Source: TMED109 sp002684605
Lineage (GTDB): Bacteria; Pseudomonadota; Alphaproteobacteria; TMED109
Direction of reading: 5' to 3'
Length of the DNA stretch: 64,000 bases
Assembly: GCA_913046335.1 (NCBI GenBank)
Contig: CAJWSU010000007.1
Location: forward strand, 6,419-70,418
The translations under genes and the position numbers were made by a program. Shown in pieces: positions 1 through 9,239 of this stretch. Below the pieces are notes generated by a model. It saw nothing but the letters and a program-made list of their open reading frames with translations. It was not told where the DNA came from and made no database searches. How positions within the stretch are numbered: the stretch's first letter is position 1; every line of letters begins with the position of its first letter.

Positions 1-1
1 C

Positions 2-1699
2 CATAATTGGACAGGGAATAGAATTACCTGTCGTGATTGGTTTCAGTTAAGTCTAAAAGAAGGGCTAACAGTTTATAGAGATCAAGAATTCTCTTCTGAT
101 GTGGGATCCCGAGCAGTAAAAAGAATAAAAGATGTAAGAATGCTTCGTTCCATTCAATTTGCGGAGGATGCTGGTCCATTAGCACATTCTGTAAGACCTG
201 AATCTTATACAGAAATAAATAATTTTTATACTTCTACCGTATATAATAAAGGAGCAGAATTAATAAGAATGCTCGAAAACATTTTAACTCCAAAAGGTTT
301 CTTAAAAGGTTTTAAATATTACATAAAAAAATATGATGGTCAGGCAGCAATATGTGAAAATTTTATTTATTCTATGGAGACGACTAATAAGATAGACTTA
401 AAACAATTTTATTTATGGTACTCTCAGGCTGGAACACCTGAAATACAAATTATACCTAACTATAATATAAAAGATAAAAGATTAAGTATAAAATTTACGC
501 AAAATATTCCCGATACACCTAAACAAATAAACAAGAAGCCAATGCTCATTCCGTTAAAGATATCATTATTTAATTCAAAAGGTAAAAGCTTATTTTTAGA
601 CAAGAACCAATATGAAAAAGAGACAATTATATTATTAAAAAATAAATCTCATACATTTAATTTTGACCATATAGAAGAGAATCCTGCTATTTCTATAAAT
701 AGAGGGTTCACTTCCCCTGTTAAGATAAACTTAAAGCAAGACAAAAATAAACTTAAAATATTAATGATGCATGACGATGACTCATTCAAAAAATGGGATC
801 AAGTTTACAAATATTTTTTAGATCTATGTATTAAAAGATCTAAAACAAATAGTAATATTAAAATTGACTCATTTTTTATAAAAGTTATTAAAGACATTCT
901 CTTAAATGCAGAAAAGGATCCTGCTTTTGCTTCAGAGCTATTATCTCTTCCATCAGAAAATGAGATTGCAGAAAATTTAAAAAAGTATGATCCAGATAAA
1001 GTTTTTGAGGCACGAAGAGAAATAATAAAGACTATAAAAAGCAACCTATCTCAAGAATTTTATTTTATTTATAAACAATGTTCTGCTAAAAAAAATATAA
1101 CTGTAAGAGGTTGGCGAGCTCTTCATAATACATGCCTTCAATATTTAACAATAGAGGATAACTTAGACTCACAAAAATTAGTTTTAGAGTCTTATAAAAA
1201 TTCTACCAATATGACTATTAAGTTATATAGCCTAAGTTGTATTTCTAATATGAAAATTAAAAATAGAGATGCTATACTATTAGACTTTTATGTAAAATAT
1301 AAAAAACAACCAATAATGATAGAGAAATGGCTACAGGTTAAAGCTTCAGCAAAATTAAAGAATAATTTATATAATATTAAACGATTAATTAAATCGCCAG
1401 TATTTAGCTATAAAAACCCAAATCAGGTAAGATCATTATTAAATGTTTTTGCAAAAAATAACCCTATTAATTTTCATAATAATTCCGGTAAAGGTTATAA
1501 ATTTATAGCAGACCAAATTATAATTTTAGATTCAATTAATCCAAGTTCTGCTGCAAGCTTATCTTCTGCATTTAGTAATTGGAAAAGTTTAGATAAAAAA
1601 AGACAAAATATAATAAAAATTAATATGGCGAGGATTTTAAATAAGAAAAATTTATCATCAAATACTTTTGAAATTATTAATAATATTAATAAATCTTAA
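2..1699 (+). CDS. pepN: Aminopeptidase N, 5' end cut by window edge
   Basis: M1-family zinc alanyl aminopeptidase that removes N-terminal residues from cytosolic peptides. The reading frame is open from base 2, so the gene begins before the window; 565 residues are visible. The first visible residues, HNWTGNRITCRDWFQLSL, are the segment following HExxH in PepN; the leading His is the second zinc ligand, and the Glu in LKEGLT is the third. The HE of HExxH and about 300 N-terminal residues lie upstream. The remainder matches the length of the PepN central and helical C-terminal domains. Family assignment is secure; the 5' end cannot be seen. Confidence 0.95.
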   Translation, partial: HNWTGNRITCRDWFQLSLKEGLTVYRDQEFSSDVGSRAVKRIKDVRMLRSIQFAEDAGPLAHSVRPESYTEINNFYTSTVYNKGAELIRMLENILTPKGFLKGFKYYIKKYDGQAAICENFIYSMETTNKIDLKQFYLWYSQAGTPEIQIIPNYNIKDKRLSIKFTQNIPDTPKQINKKPMLIPLKISLFNSKGKSLFLDKNQYEKETIILLKNKSHTFNFDHIEENPAISINRGFTSPVKINLKQDKNKLKILMMHDDDSFKKWDQVYKYFLDLCIKRSKTNSNIKIDSFFIKVIKDILLNAEKDPAFASELLSLPSENEIAENLKKYDPDKVFEARREIIKTIKSNLSQEFYFIYKQCSAKKNITVRGWRALHNTCLQYLTIEDNLDSQKLVLESYKNSTNMTIKLYSLSCISNMKIKNRDAILLDFYVKYKKQPIMIEKWLQVKASAKLKNNLYNIKRLIKSPVFSYKNPNQVRSLLNVFAKNNPINFHNNSGKGYKFIADQIIILDSINPSSAASLSSAFSNWKSLDKKRQNIIKINMARILNKKNLSSNTFEIINNINKS

Positions 1700-1755
1700 A
1701 TTGTATTATTAAAATAATGATCTAAAATAATAGATAAATTTAAGGATTATATAAT

Positions 1756-2901
1756 ATGTATAATAAAAGAAAAATATTTGACGAATCACATGATATGTTT
1801 CGTGAAAGTGTTAAACGCTTCTTAAAAAAGCACGTAGAACCTTATCATAGCGAATGGGAAAAAAAAGGAATTGTATCAAGAGATTTTTGGTTAGAAGCTG
1901 GTGCTTCAGGAATACTTTGTCCTAACGTACCTGCAGAATTTGGAGGCTCTGGTGGAGATTTTAGATACAATATTATAGTTGTTGAAGAGTTTATGAAAAT
2001 TGGTGCTACAGGACCAGGTGTTGCAGTTCACTCTGATATTGTAACTCCTTATATTTTAAACTATGGTACTGAATCTCAAAAAAATGCTTGGTTGCCTGGT
2101 ATGTGTGAAGGAAGATTAGTTGGAGCTATAGCGATGACTGAGCCTGGAACAGGGAGTGATTTACAATCTGTTAAAACTACTGCCATAATTAATGAAGAAG
2201 ATATTATTCTAAATGGACAAAAAACTTTTATCACTAACGGACAAAATGCAGACCTTATAATTGTTGCTGCTAAGACTGATCCTAAAGCTGGGGCAAAAGG
2301 CACCTCTCTCGTTATGTGTGAAGGAGATCGAGAAGGGTTTAAAAGAGGACGTAATTTAGACAAGGTAGGCCTTAAAGCGCAAGATACTTCAGAATTATTT
2401 TTTGATAATGTAAAACTTCCTATATCAAACCTCTTAGGCGCTGAAGGAAAAGGCTTTTATCTCTTAATGGAAGAACTTCCTCAAGAACGTTTATCACTAG
2501 CTGTATCTGCAGTTGCCGCATCTGAAGCCGCATTAGATTGGACTATAGCTTATGTTAATGAAAGAAGTGCTTTTGGAAAAAAAATATCAGAGTTTCAAAA
2601 TACAAAGTTTAAATTAGCAGAACTTAAAACACAATTAACTGTTGCTCAAATATACATAGATGAATGTATTAACAAACATTTAAATAATGATTTTGACGCT
2701 GTAGAAGGAGCCATGGCTAAGTTATGGACGACAGAAATGCAATGTAAGCTTGTAGATGAATGTGTGCAACTTCATGGAGGATATGGTTATATGAGAGAAT
2801 ATCCTATAGCCAGAGCTTTTGAAGATGCTAGAGTTCAGAAAATTTATGGTGGCACAAATGAAATAATGAAAGAAATTATTAGCCGATCTTTATCTAAATA
2901 A
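1756..2901 (+). CDS. Acyl-CoA dehydrogenase, long-chain (ACADL) type
   Basis: FAD-dependent acyl-CoA dehydrogenase (381 aa) catalysing the first, alpha-beta oxidation step of fatty acid degradation. Seen: the flavin/substrate motif MTEPGTGSDL, the C-terminal block IYGGTNEIMKEII, and PQERL with Glu244. In medium-chain enzymes the catalytic base is the Glu of IYEGT; here that position is Gly, while PQER carries the base used in long-chain and isovaleryl enzymes, so the LCAD subtype follows from family knowledge. AGGA lies about 10 nt before the ATG. It is followed after 25 nt by thiolase and then a multifunctional-enzyme homologue, forming a beta-oxidation cluster. Actual chain length is not determined. 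Confidence 0.93.
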   Translation: MYNKRKIFDESHDMFRESVKRFLKKHVEPYHSEWEKKGIVSRDFWLEAGASGILCPNVPAEFGGSGGDFRYNIIVVEEFMKIGATGPGVAVHSDIVTPYILNYGTESQKNAWLPGMCEGRLVGAIAMTEPGTGSDLQSVKTTAIINEEDIILNGQKTFITNGQNADLIIVAAKTDPKAGAKGTSLVMCEGDREGFKRGRNLDKVGLKAQDTSELFFDNVKLPISNLLGAEGKGFYLLMEELPQERLSLAVSAVAASEAALDWTIAYVNERSAFGKKISEFQNTKFKLAELKTQLTVAQIYIDECINKHLNNDFDAVEGAMAKLWTTEMQCKLVDECVQLHGGYGYMREYPIARAFEDARVQKIYGGTNEIMKEIISRSLSK

Positions 2902-2926
2902 TCAAAAAAAATAAGAGGAGAAAATA

Positions 2927-4132
2927 ATGACTGATGCCCTTATATTTGACACCGTAAGAACCCCAAGAGGAAAAGGAAAAGTAACTGGATCACTTAATGA
3001 AGTTGCTCCAGTTCAGTTAGCTTCTAAAGTTTTAAAAGCTCTTGAAAAAAGAAATAATATAAATACAGAAGATGTTGATGATGTTGTTTTAGGATGTGTT
3101 CACCCAATAGGAGAACAAGGAGCAGATATTGCCAGAACGGCAGTCTTAGAGGCTAATTGGCATCAAACAGTTAGTGGTGTTCAAGTTGATAGATTTTGTG
3201 CGTCAGGATTAGAAGCTGTAAATATTGCAGCAGCTCAAGTCATGTCTGGTCAATCAGATCTTTCTGTTGGAGGTGGTGTTGAATCAATGTCTAGAGTACC
3301 CTTGGGAAGTTCAGGAGGAGCCTGGATGGCAGATCCTACAGTGGCCTATAATTCTTATTTTGTACCACAAGGTATATCAGCGGATTTATTAGCAACTAAA
3401 TATAATTATAGTAGGACTGATGTAGATAGCTATGCAGTCTCATCTCAACAAAGAGCATCAGAAGCTTGGAAAGAAAAAAAGTTTAAAAATTCAATTATTC
3501 CAATTAAAGATCAAAATAACTTACCTATTTTAGAAGTAGATGAGTATATGAGACCTGATACAACTATGCAATCTCTTGGTGCATTAGACCCTTCTTTCGA
3601 AAAAATGGGAAAAAGTGGATTTAATGATGTCGCAATTTTAAAGTACCCTGAATTAGAAACAATTGAACATGTACATCATGCTGGCAATTCTTCTGGAATT
3701 GTGGATGGTGCAGCAGGAGTTTTAATTGGCAACAAAGACATGGGAAATAAATATGAGTTAAAGGCAAGAGCAAAAATTCGCTCTTTTGCTTCTATAGGTT
3801 CTGAACCCACTATTATGCTTACAGGGCCTGCAGATTCAGCAGAAAAAGCACTTAAAAAAGCTAATATGAAAGCATCAGATATAGATCTTTTTGAAATGAA
3901 TGAAGCCTTTGCAGCGGTTGTTCTAAGATTTATGGATGTATTAAAAGTAGACCATTCTAAAGTAAATGTTAATGGAGGTGCTATAGCACTTGGGCATCCT
4001 TTAGGTGCAACTGGAGCAATTATACTAGGAACAGTTCTAGATGAATTGGAAAGAAGAGATTTATCAACAGGCCTTATTACTTTGTGTGTTGGAGCAGGAA
4101 TGGGAACAGCCACAATCATCGAAAGAATTTAA
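2927..4132 (+). CDS. Acetyl-CoA acetyltransferase (thiolase)
   Basis: Thiolase of 401 aa, expected to cleave 3-ketoacyl-CoA (or condense acetyl-CoA) in the cytosol. The acyl-accepting cysteine is Cys91 in DRFCASG; His357 in GGAIALGHPLGATGA and Cys387 in CVGAGMGT complete the active site. Length is typical of the family. AGAGGAG stands shortly before the ATG. Its stop codon overlaps the ATG of the next gene (TAATG), which suggests translational coupling with the FadB-like protein, its usual partner in the trifunctional complex. Degradative and biosynthetic thiolases cannot be separated from sequence alone; context favours degradation. Confidence 0.94.
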   Translation: MTDALIFDTVRTPRGKGKVTGSLNEVAPVQLASKVLKALEKRNNINTEDVDDVVLGCVHPIGEQGADIARTAVLEANWHQTVSGVQVDRFCASGLEAVNIAAAQVMSGQSDLSVGGGVESMSRVPLGSSGGAWMADPTVAYNSYFVPQGISADLLATKYNYSRTDVDSYAVSSQQRASEAWKEKKFKNSIIPIKDQNNLPILEVDEYMRPDTTMQSLGALDPSFEKMGKSGFNDVAILKYPELETIEHVHHAGNSSGIVDGAAGVLIGNKDMGNKYELKARAKIRSFASIGSEPTIMLTGPADSAEKALKKANMKASDIDLFEMNEAFAAVVLRFMDVLKVDHSKVNVNGGAIALGHPLGATGAIILGTVLDELERRDLSTGLITLCVGAGMGTATIIERI

Positions 4133-5649
4133 TGGATTTAAACAACTTAAAAATAAATATTGATGATAATAAAATAATTAATTTAATAATTAAAACTGGT
4201 ACTTTAAATATTAATAATGAGGTAATTAATGATTTTCAAAAAGCTATAGATTATATAGCTAATGATAAGAACATTAGTGGAATCATTATATCTTCCAAGG
4301 AAAATAATTATAACTTTAACTATGATCTTAATTATTTATATTCTCTAAATGAAGCTGCTTTAATATTTGAAAATATTACTAAATTAAGTAAATCTCTTCG
4401 AAAATTAGAAACTCTAGGAAAACCCATAGTAAGTCTTATTTCTGGTTCAGTAAGCTTAGGAGGTTTAGAAATTATTCTTCATAGCCATTATAAAATTGCA
4501 TCTACAAATAATAATACACAATTTATTTTCAAGAATTTAAAATATAATTTAATTCCTGCCATTGGAGCATCTCAGAGATTACCTAGACTAATAGGTATAG
4601 AGCCTAGTTTAAAATTATTTTTAAGTGATAAAACCATTAATATAGAAGATGCTTTAAAAATGAAATTAATTGATGAATTATCTCCTAAAGATGATGCAAT
4701 AAAAAATGCAAAAAAATATATTTTAAATAATTTAAATTGCACTCAGCCATGGGATGATAAAAAAAGTATTAATAAGCAACCAAATCCTTTTTCAAATGAC
4801 AACTTAGGATATTTTATTTCAAAAATTGCAACGCTACATTCTAATACTTCTGATCATTATCCATCAGTAAAAACTCTAATAAGTGCTATATATGAAGGAT
4901 TAAATACAGATATTAATACAGGTTTAAAAATTGAGGCTAGACATTTTACCTGGTTATTAGGAAACATTGAGACAAAATCAATGATTAGCACTTTGACTGC
5001 CAAAAATGTAAAAAATGAAATAAATGAATCTGAAATCGCTATATATAAAAAATCTTTTATCGATAATTATGCCGCTGAAGGAGTAAGACTTCTCATAAGT
5101 GGTGTAACAGCAGCTATGATTGAGAATGCAGGAAAAAGATTAGGATTTGAATTAGGCCCCCTCGCAATAGCAGATAAAATTGAAATACAAAGTATTTTAC
5201 CTCAGTTAGACTCAATAGAAGCACCAGTAGCGGCCTTAATTAGGACTATGCAAAAAGATAAGAGGAATGGACTATCTAGTAATAAAGGTTTTTATGATTA
5301 TGAAGAAGGTTTAAGAAAGTATATTTGGAAAGGACTTCCCGCGTTAATACCTCCAGCTGAAAAGCAACAGGATATAGCAGAGGTAGAACGAAGGCTTTTA
5401 TATAGTACTATAAATAATTTTTTTTATAATTATATTAAATATCCCAAATTTCAAAACCCTAAAGAGTATGATTACATAGCTATAAATAACATTGGACTAC
5501 CGAAGTGGACTGGCGGACCATTTACATGGGTAAAATTTAATAATGTACATGATTATATATTACATAATGAAAAATATGCGAAAACTTTGGGTTCTAGATT
5601 TATTATAAATCAAAAAGTTATTGATATAATCCAAAATAAAGTATTGTAA
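4132..5649 (+). CDS. FadB/FadJ-like protein lacking NAD-binding domain
   Basis: Homologue of the beta-oxidation multifunctional enzyme, 505 aa instead of about 700. Residues 1-200 are a crotonase fold with GGLE (Glu113), but the second catalytic glutamate of the hydratase (motif LPE) is Asn135 in IFKNLKYNLIPA. Residues 250-290 match the linker. The Rossmann NAD-binding domain with GxGxMG, about 185 residues, is absent, and the sequence goes straight to the helical C-terminal 3HCDH domains (EGVRLLISGV; GFELGPLAIAD at 338-348; KGFYDY; GLPKWTGGPF). The frame is continuous, so this is not a frameshift. The ATG at 4132 overlaps the thiolase stop; an upstream in-frame ATG at 4084 lies inside thiolase and is less likely. 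It is probably catalytically impaired and may act as a scaffold or be decaying. Confidence 0.85.
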   Translation: MDLNNLKINIDDNKIINLIIKTGTLNINNEVINDFQKAIDYIANDKNISGIIISSKENNYNFNYDLNYLYSLNEAALIFENITKLSKSLRKLETLGKPIVSLISGSVSLGGLEIILHSHYKIASTNNNTQFIFKNLKYNLIPAIGASQRLPRLIGIEPSLKLFLSDKTINIEDALKMKLIDELSPKDDAIKNAKKYILNNLNCTQPWDDKKSINKQPNPFSNDNLGYFISKIATLHSNTSDHYPSVKTLISAIYEGLNTDINTGLKIEARHFTWLLGNIETKSMISTLTAKNVKNEINESEIAIYKKSFIDNYAAEGVRLLISGVTAAMIENAGKRLGFELGPLAIADKIEIQSILPQLDSIEAPVAALIRTMQKDKRNGLSSNKGFYDYEEGLRKYIWKGLPALIPPAEKQQDIAEVERRLLYSTINNFFYNYIKYPKFQNPKEYDYIAINNIGLPKWTGGPFTWVKFNNVHDYILHNEKYAKTLGSRFIINQKVIDIIQNKVL

Positions 5650-5651
5650 TA

Positions 5652-6026
5652 TTATTTTTTTATGAATTTCAAAACAATAGAATTTATACAATATCTTAAT
5701 CCAGTGGGTTCGGGACCATCAGGGAAAACATGTCCTAGGTGAGAGTCACACTCACTGCACTTGACTTCTGTCCTAATCATACCATGCGAATGATCTTCTA
5801 TATTAGTTATACTTGCCTCTTTAATAGGTGCGTAAAATGCTGGCCATCCTGACCCACTGTCATACTTCTTTTCAGAATCAAATAATTCATGATTACAAGA
5901 AACACATATGTATATACCTGCTCTTTTTTCATCATTATAAATACCGCTAAAAGGAGGTTCTGTGGCTCCTTCTTTAGCTACTGCATATTCTTGATCGTTT
6001 AATTTATTTCTTTTATTTTTTTTCAT
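5652..6026 (-). CDS. msrB: Peptide-methionine (R)-S-oxide reductase
   Basis: Reduces the R form of methionine sulfoxide in proteins, a cytosolic oxidative-damage repair step. 124 aa. Two zinc-binding pairs, Cys41/Cys44 and Cys90/Cys93, the SGSGWPAF motif, GHVFPDGP, and the catalytic Cys113 in RYCINS are all present. Length is normal for stand-alone MsrB. It converges on the FadB-like gene with only 2 bp between stop codons and diverges from the MaoC gene across about 100 bp. The lysine-rich first nine residues are not part of the usual core. Confidence 0.96.
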   Translation of the reverse strand: MKKNKRNKLNDQEYAVAKEGATEPPFSGIYNDEKRAGIYICVSCNHELFDSEKKYDSGSGWPAFYAPIKEASITNIEDHSHGMIRTEVKCSECDSHLGHVFPDGPEPTGLRYCINSIVLKFIKK

Positions 6027-6124
6027 TATTTATAATAACCTGATTATTTATAAAGATATTTTTACTACATTAAAATTACATTCTATTATATTATTATATA
6101 TTAAAAATGTATATGGAGAAAAAT

Positions 6125-6583
6125 ATGATTATTTTAAATACAATTGAAGACCTTAAAGCATACATAGGAAAAATAACAGGACAAAGCCCATGGATACAAG
6201 TTAGTCAGGAAAGAATAAATGAATTTGCTAAAGCTACAGAAGATTATCAATGGATTCATGTAAATGAAGAAAAGGCGCAAAAAAGTATTTTTGGTTCCAC
6301 TATAGCTCATGGATTTCTAACTCTATCTCTTGCTCCGTGGATGAGCTATAATACTTATGAAGTCAAAAATATTGCACATTCAGTTAATTATGGGTTAGAT
6401 AAAGTAAGGTTTCTGTCACCTGTTAAAGCCGGTTCAAATTTGAGAGGCTCTTTTAAATTGCTAGAAGTTACTCCTTCCAAAGAAGGATATAAAATCAAAA
6501 ACGAACTAACGATTGAGATTGAGGGTGAAGAAAAACCTGCGTGCGTAGCAGAGACCTTAGGTGTTATTTATCCATCTATATAA
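6125..6583 (+). CDS. MaoC-like (R)-enoyl-CoA hydratase
   Basis: Single hot-dog-fold dehydratase of the MaoC/NodN type (152 aa). The hydratase-2 signature is seen as ATEDYQWIHVNEEKA followed by FGSTIAHGFLTLSL; the Asp and His of DYQWIH are the catalytic pair of the family. The start at 6125 was chosen because GGAG at 6115-6118 sits six bases before it; in-frame ATGs at 6107 and 6113 lie before or inside that site. The substrate is unknown; the nearby acyl-CoA dehydrogenase and thiolase make a CoA-thioester likely. Confidence 0.85.
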   Translation: MIILNTIEDLKAYIGKITGQSPWIQVSQERINEFAKATEDYQWIHVNEEKAQKSIFGSTIAHGFLTLSLAPWMSYNTYEVKNIAHSVNYGLDKVRFLSPVKAGSNLRGSFKLLEVTPSKEGYKIKNELTIEIEGEEKPACVAETLGVIYPSI

Positions 6584-6584
6584 C

Positions 6585-7187
6585 TTAAGGATATAGGAAT
6601 TCTTTTAACCAATTTTTACTTTGTGGAGTAAATAGTACTCTTTCATGTAAACGGTTTTTTACATCCTTCCAAAACTCTATCTTTTCAGGAACCACTATTC
6701 TGCCAGACCAAAAGTTAGGTCGAGGAACAAGTTTATTATGAAATTTTTTTTCATAATATTTAATTTGTTTTGTTAAGCTCTCGTAACCTTCTGGAAGATA
6801 CTGAGATTGCTTACTTGCCCAAGCCCCTATTTGGCTCTCTCTAGATCTACTTTGGAAATATTCATCCGCCTCTATATTTGGTGTCTCTAAAAGAGGGCCT
6901 TCAATTCTTACTTGGCGTTTAAGCGACTTCCAATGAAAGCATAAAGCAACTCTAACATTTCTATCAAAATCCCTAGCCTTTCTACTCTCTAAATTTGTAT
7001 AAAAAATAAAACCTCTTTCATCATACTTTTTCATTAAAACCATTCGAGCCGAGGGTCTTCCAGCAGCATCAGAAGTAGCTAGACAGCATGCATTATAATC
7101 ATTTATTTCTTTTTTTTTTGCTTCTTCTATCCATAGAGTAAATAACTTTATAGGGTCAGAAAACTTTATAAACTCTTCACTTTTCAT
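6585..7187 (-). CDS. pdxH: Pyridoxamine 5'-phosphate oxidase
   Basis: FMN enzyme that makes pyridoxal 5'-phosphate from pyridoxine or pyridoxamine 5'-phosphate (200 aa). Family blocks seen: RMVLMKKYDERGFIFYTN, RQVRIEGPL, SQIGAWASKQS, PRPNFWSGRIVVP and RLHERVLF, whose Arg and His bind substrate in the E. coli enzyme. The usual C-terminal RLxP is altered to FLYP. AAGGA precedes the ATG. It is convergent with the MaoC gene (1 bp apart) and divergent from fabI. The cofactor serves the PLP enzymes in this window (SerC, the class III aminotransferase). Confidence 0.95.
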   Translation of the reverse strand: MKSEEFIKFSDPIKLFTLWIEEAKKKEINDYNACCLATSDAAGRPSARMVLMKKYDERGFIFYTNLESRKARDFDRNVRVALCFHWKSLKRQVRIEGPLLETPNIEADEYFQSRSRESQIGAWASKQSQYLPEGYESLTKQIKYYEKKFHNKLVPRPNFWSGRIVVPEKIEFWKDVKNRLHERVLFTPQSKNWLKEFLYP

Positions 7188-7296
7188 TACAATCCTTATA
7201 TATCTATATATATATAATATTATATAGGATAATATTAAAAATTAGATAACATATATTAAATATTTATAAATAATATTACCTAAATAGGAAAACAAT

Positions 7297-8139
7297 ATGA
7301 CTACAAAAGATATTATACATGAAAAAGCTATAGTAAATAGCAACATTATGAAAAATAAAATAGGCGTAATAATGGGGGTTGCCAATGATAGGTCTTTAGC
7401 TTGGGGAATAACTAAAGCACTAGCAGATAATGGGGCTGATATTATTCTTACCTATCAAGGAGAAGCATTAAAAAAAAGAATTATACCTTTGTCAGAAAAA
7501 GTAAATGCTAAACATATTGTGGAATGTGATGTTTCAAATGAAGAATCCATAAAAAACACATTTGATGAAATACATAACAAGTATGGAAAAATAGATTTTG
7601 TTGTTCACGCAATAGCTTTCTCAGATAAAGAAGAACTTAAAGGTAAATATATAGAAACAAGTCGTAAGAATTTTTTGCAAACTTTAGATATATCTTGTTA
7701 TTCATTTACAGCTGTCGCGAATTACGCTTCTAAAATAATGAATGATGGAGGAAGCATGGTTACTTTATCCTATTATGGAGCAGAAAAAGTTATTCCGCAT
7801 TATAATGTTATGGGAATAGCAAAAGCAGCTTTAGAGGCAAGCGTTATGTATTTAGCAGCAGATTTAGGTGGAAGAGATATAAGAGTAAATGCAATTTCTG
7901 CAGGACCTGTTAAAACATTAGCAGCTTCAGGAATTGGCGACTTCAGGTATATTCTTAAATGGAACGAATATAATGCTCCTCTAAAAAGAAATACTAATCT
8001 TAATGATGTAGGAGGAGCAGCCCTTTATCTATTATCTAATTTAGCTGCAGGAACTACAGGGGAGGTTTTACACGTTGATTCAGGTTATCATGTAGTAGGT
8101 ATGAAATCACCTGATGCTCCAGATATTTCGGTTGTATAA
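7297..8139 (+). CDS. fabI: Enoyl-[acyl-carrier-protein] reductase (NADH)
   Basis: Catalyses the last reduction of the type II fatty acid elongation cycle. Short-chain dehydrogenase fold with the FabI-specific cofactor loop (GVANDRSLAWGIT) and catalytic Tyr-x6-Lys in YNVMGIAK, preceded by the other conserved Tyr in YYGAEKVIPH. 280 aa, slightly longer than usual because of a 17-residue N-terminal extension; ATG 7348 (MKNKIGVIMG) matches the usual family start, but AGGA before 7297 supports the longer form. aroC begins 2 bp after its stop, so the two are probably co-transcribed. Confidence 0.95.
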   Translation: MTTKDIIHEKAIVNSNIMKNKIGVIMGVANDRSLAWGITKALADNGADIILTYQGEALKKRIIPLSEKVNAKHIVECDVSNEESIKNTFDEIHNKYGKIDFVVHAIAFSDKEELKGKYIETSRKNFLQTLDISCYSFTAVANYASKIMNDGGSMVTLSYYGAEKVIPHYNVMGIAKAALEASVMYLAADLGGRDIRVNAISAGPVKTLAASGIGDFRYILKWNEYNAPLKRNTNLNDVGGAALYLLSNLAAGTTGEVLHVDSGYHVVGMKSPDAPDISVV

Positions 8140-8141
8140 TT

Positions 8142-9239
8142 ATGGCTAGTAATTCTTTTGGTAAAATTTTTAGATATACTACATTCGGTGAAAGTCATGG
8201 TCCCGAAATTGGATGTGTCATTGATGGTGTTCCTCCTGGTATTAAAATAACTGAAGAAGATATACAAAATGACCTGAATAGAAGAAGGCCAGGTTCTTCA
8301 AAATTTGTAACACAAAGAAAAGAAAAAGATATTGTAAGAATTTCTTCGGGCACTTTTCAAGGAAAAACAACTGGGACTCCAATTGCTCTTTTAATAAAAA
8401 ATGAAGATCAAAAATCTAAAGACTATGAAGATATTAAAAATATTTATAGACCCTCGCATGCTGACTACACATATCAAGAAAAATATGGAATCAGAGATTA
8501 TAGAGGGGGAGGAAGATCTTCAGCAAGAGAAACAGCTATGAGGGTAGCGGCAGGAGCCATAGCAAAAAAAGTTATTTCTCATGTCTTAAGTAATAAAATT
8601 CAAATAATTGGTTCTGTTATTCAATTAGGCAGCCATAAGATAAATAAAAAAAATTGGAATAAGAATAATATAAATAAAAATGACTTTTTTTGTGGAGATA
8701 AAGATTCCGTCAAAATATGGGAAAATTATTTAAGTGATATTAGAAAAAAAGGATTATCTTGTGGTGCTATTATAGAAATAGTTGCAAAACATATTCCTGT
8801 CGGATTAGGAGAGCCTATTTATGAAAAATTAGATGCTAATATTGCAAGTGCACTAATGAGTATAAATGCTGTTAAAGGAGTTGAAATTGGGGATGGTTTT
8901 TCAGTAGTAGAGCTGACCGGCGAAACTAATGCGGATGAAATGAGAATAGGTAAGAATAAAGAAGTTAAATTTTTATCTAATCATGCAGGAGGTATTTTAG
9001 GAGGTATTTCCTCTGGTCAAGATATAGTAAGTAGATTTGTTGTTAAACCAACTAGTTCAATTTTACATTCTAGGAAAACTATAGATAAGAATAAAAAAGA
9101 GACTGAAATTATTACCAAAGGCAGGCATGATCCATGCGTTGGAATAAGAGCTGTGCCTGTAGGTGAAGCCATGATTGCAATAGTTTTAGCTGATCAAGCT
9201 CTTCAATATATAGCTTTAAAAAGTAAGTTAAAAAAATGA
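8142..9239 (+). CDS. aroC: Chorismate synthase
   Basis: Converts EPSP to chorismate, the branch point to aromatic amino acids, using reduced FMN. 365 aa, normal length. Signatures seen: FRYTTFGESHGP near the N-terminus, RRRPGSS, SGTFQGKTTGTPIALL, RPSHADYTY, YRGGGRSSARETA, and GRHDPCVGIRAVPV. The ATG follows fabI after 2 bp. Its last four bases ATGA overlap the next start codon. Confidence 0.97.
   Translation: MASNSFGKIFRYTTFGESHGPEIGCVIDGVPPGIKITEEDIQNDLNRRRPGSSKFVTQRKEKDIVRISSGTFQGKTTGTPIALLIKNEDQKSKDYEDIKNIYRPSHADYTYQEKYGIRDYRGGGRSSARETAMRVAAGAIAKKVISHVLSNKIQIIGSVIQLGSHKINKKNWNKNNINKNDFFCGDKDSVKIWENYLSDIRKKGLSCGAIIEIVAKHIPVGLGEPIYEKLDANIASALMSINAVKGVEIGDGFSVVELTGETNADEMRIGKNKEVKFLSNHAGGILGGISSGQDIVSRFVVKPTSSILHSRKTIDKNKKETEIITKGRHDPCVGIRAVPVGEAMIAIVLADQALQYIALKSKLKK

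Noticed and set aside
3676..4119. 147-codon antisense open frame within thiolase
   Set aside because: It is fully opposite a conserved gene, has no ribosome site and shows low-complexity Ser/Pro/Ala content typical of shadow frames.
5650..5651. Terminator between the FadB-like gene and convergent msrB
   Set aside because: Only 2 bp separate the stop codons and no stem-loop was found around them.
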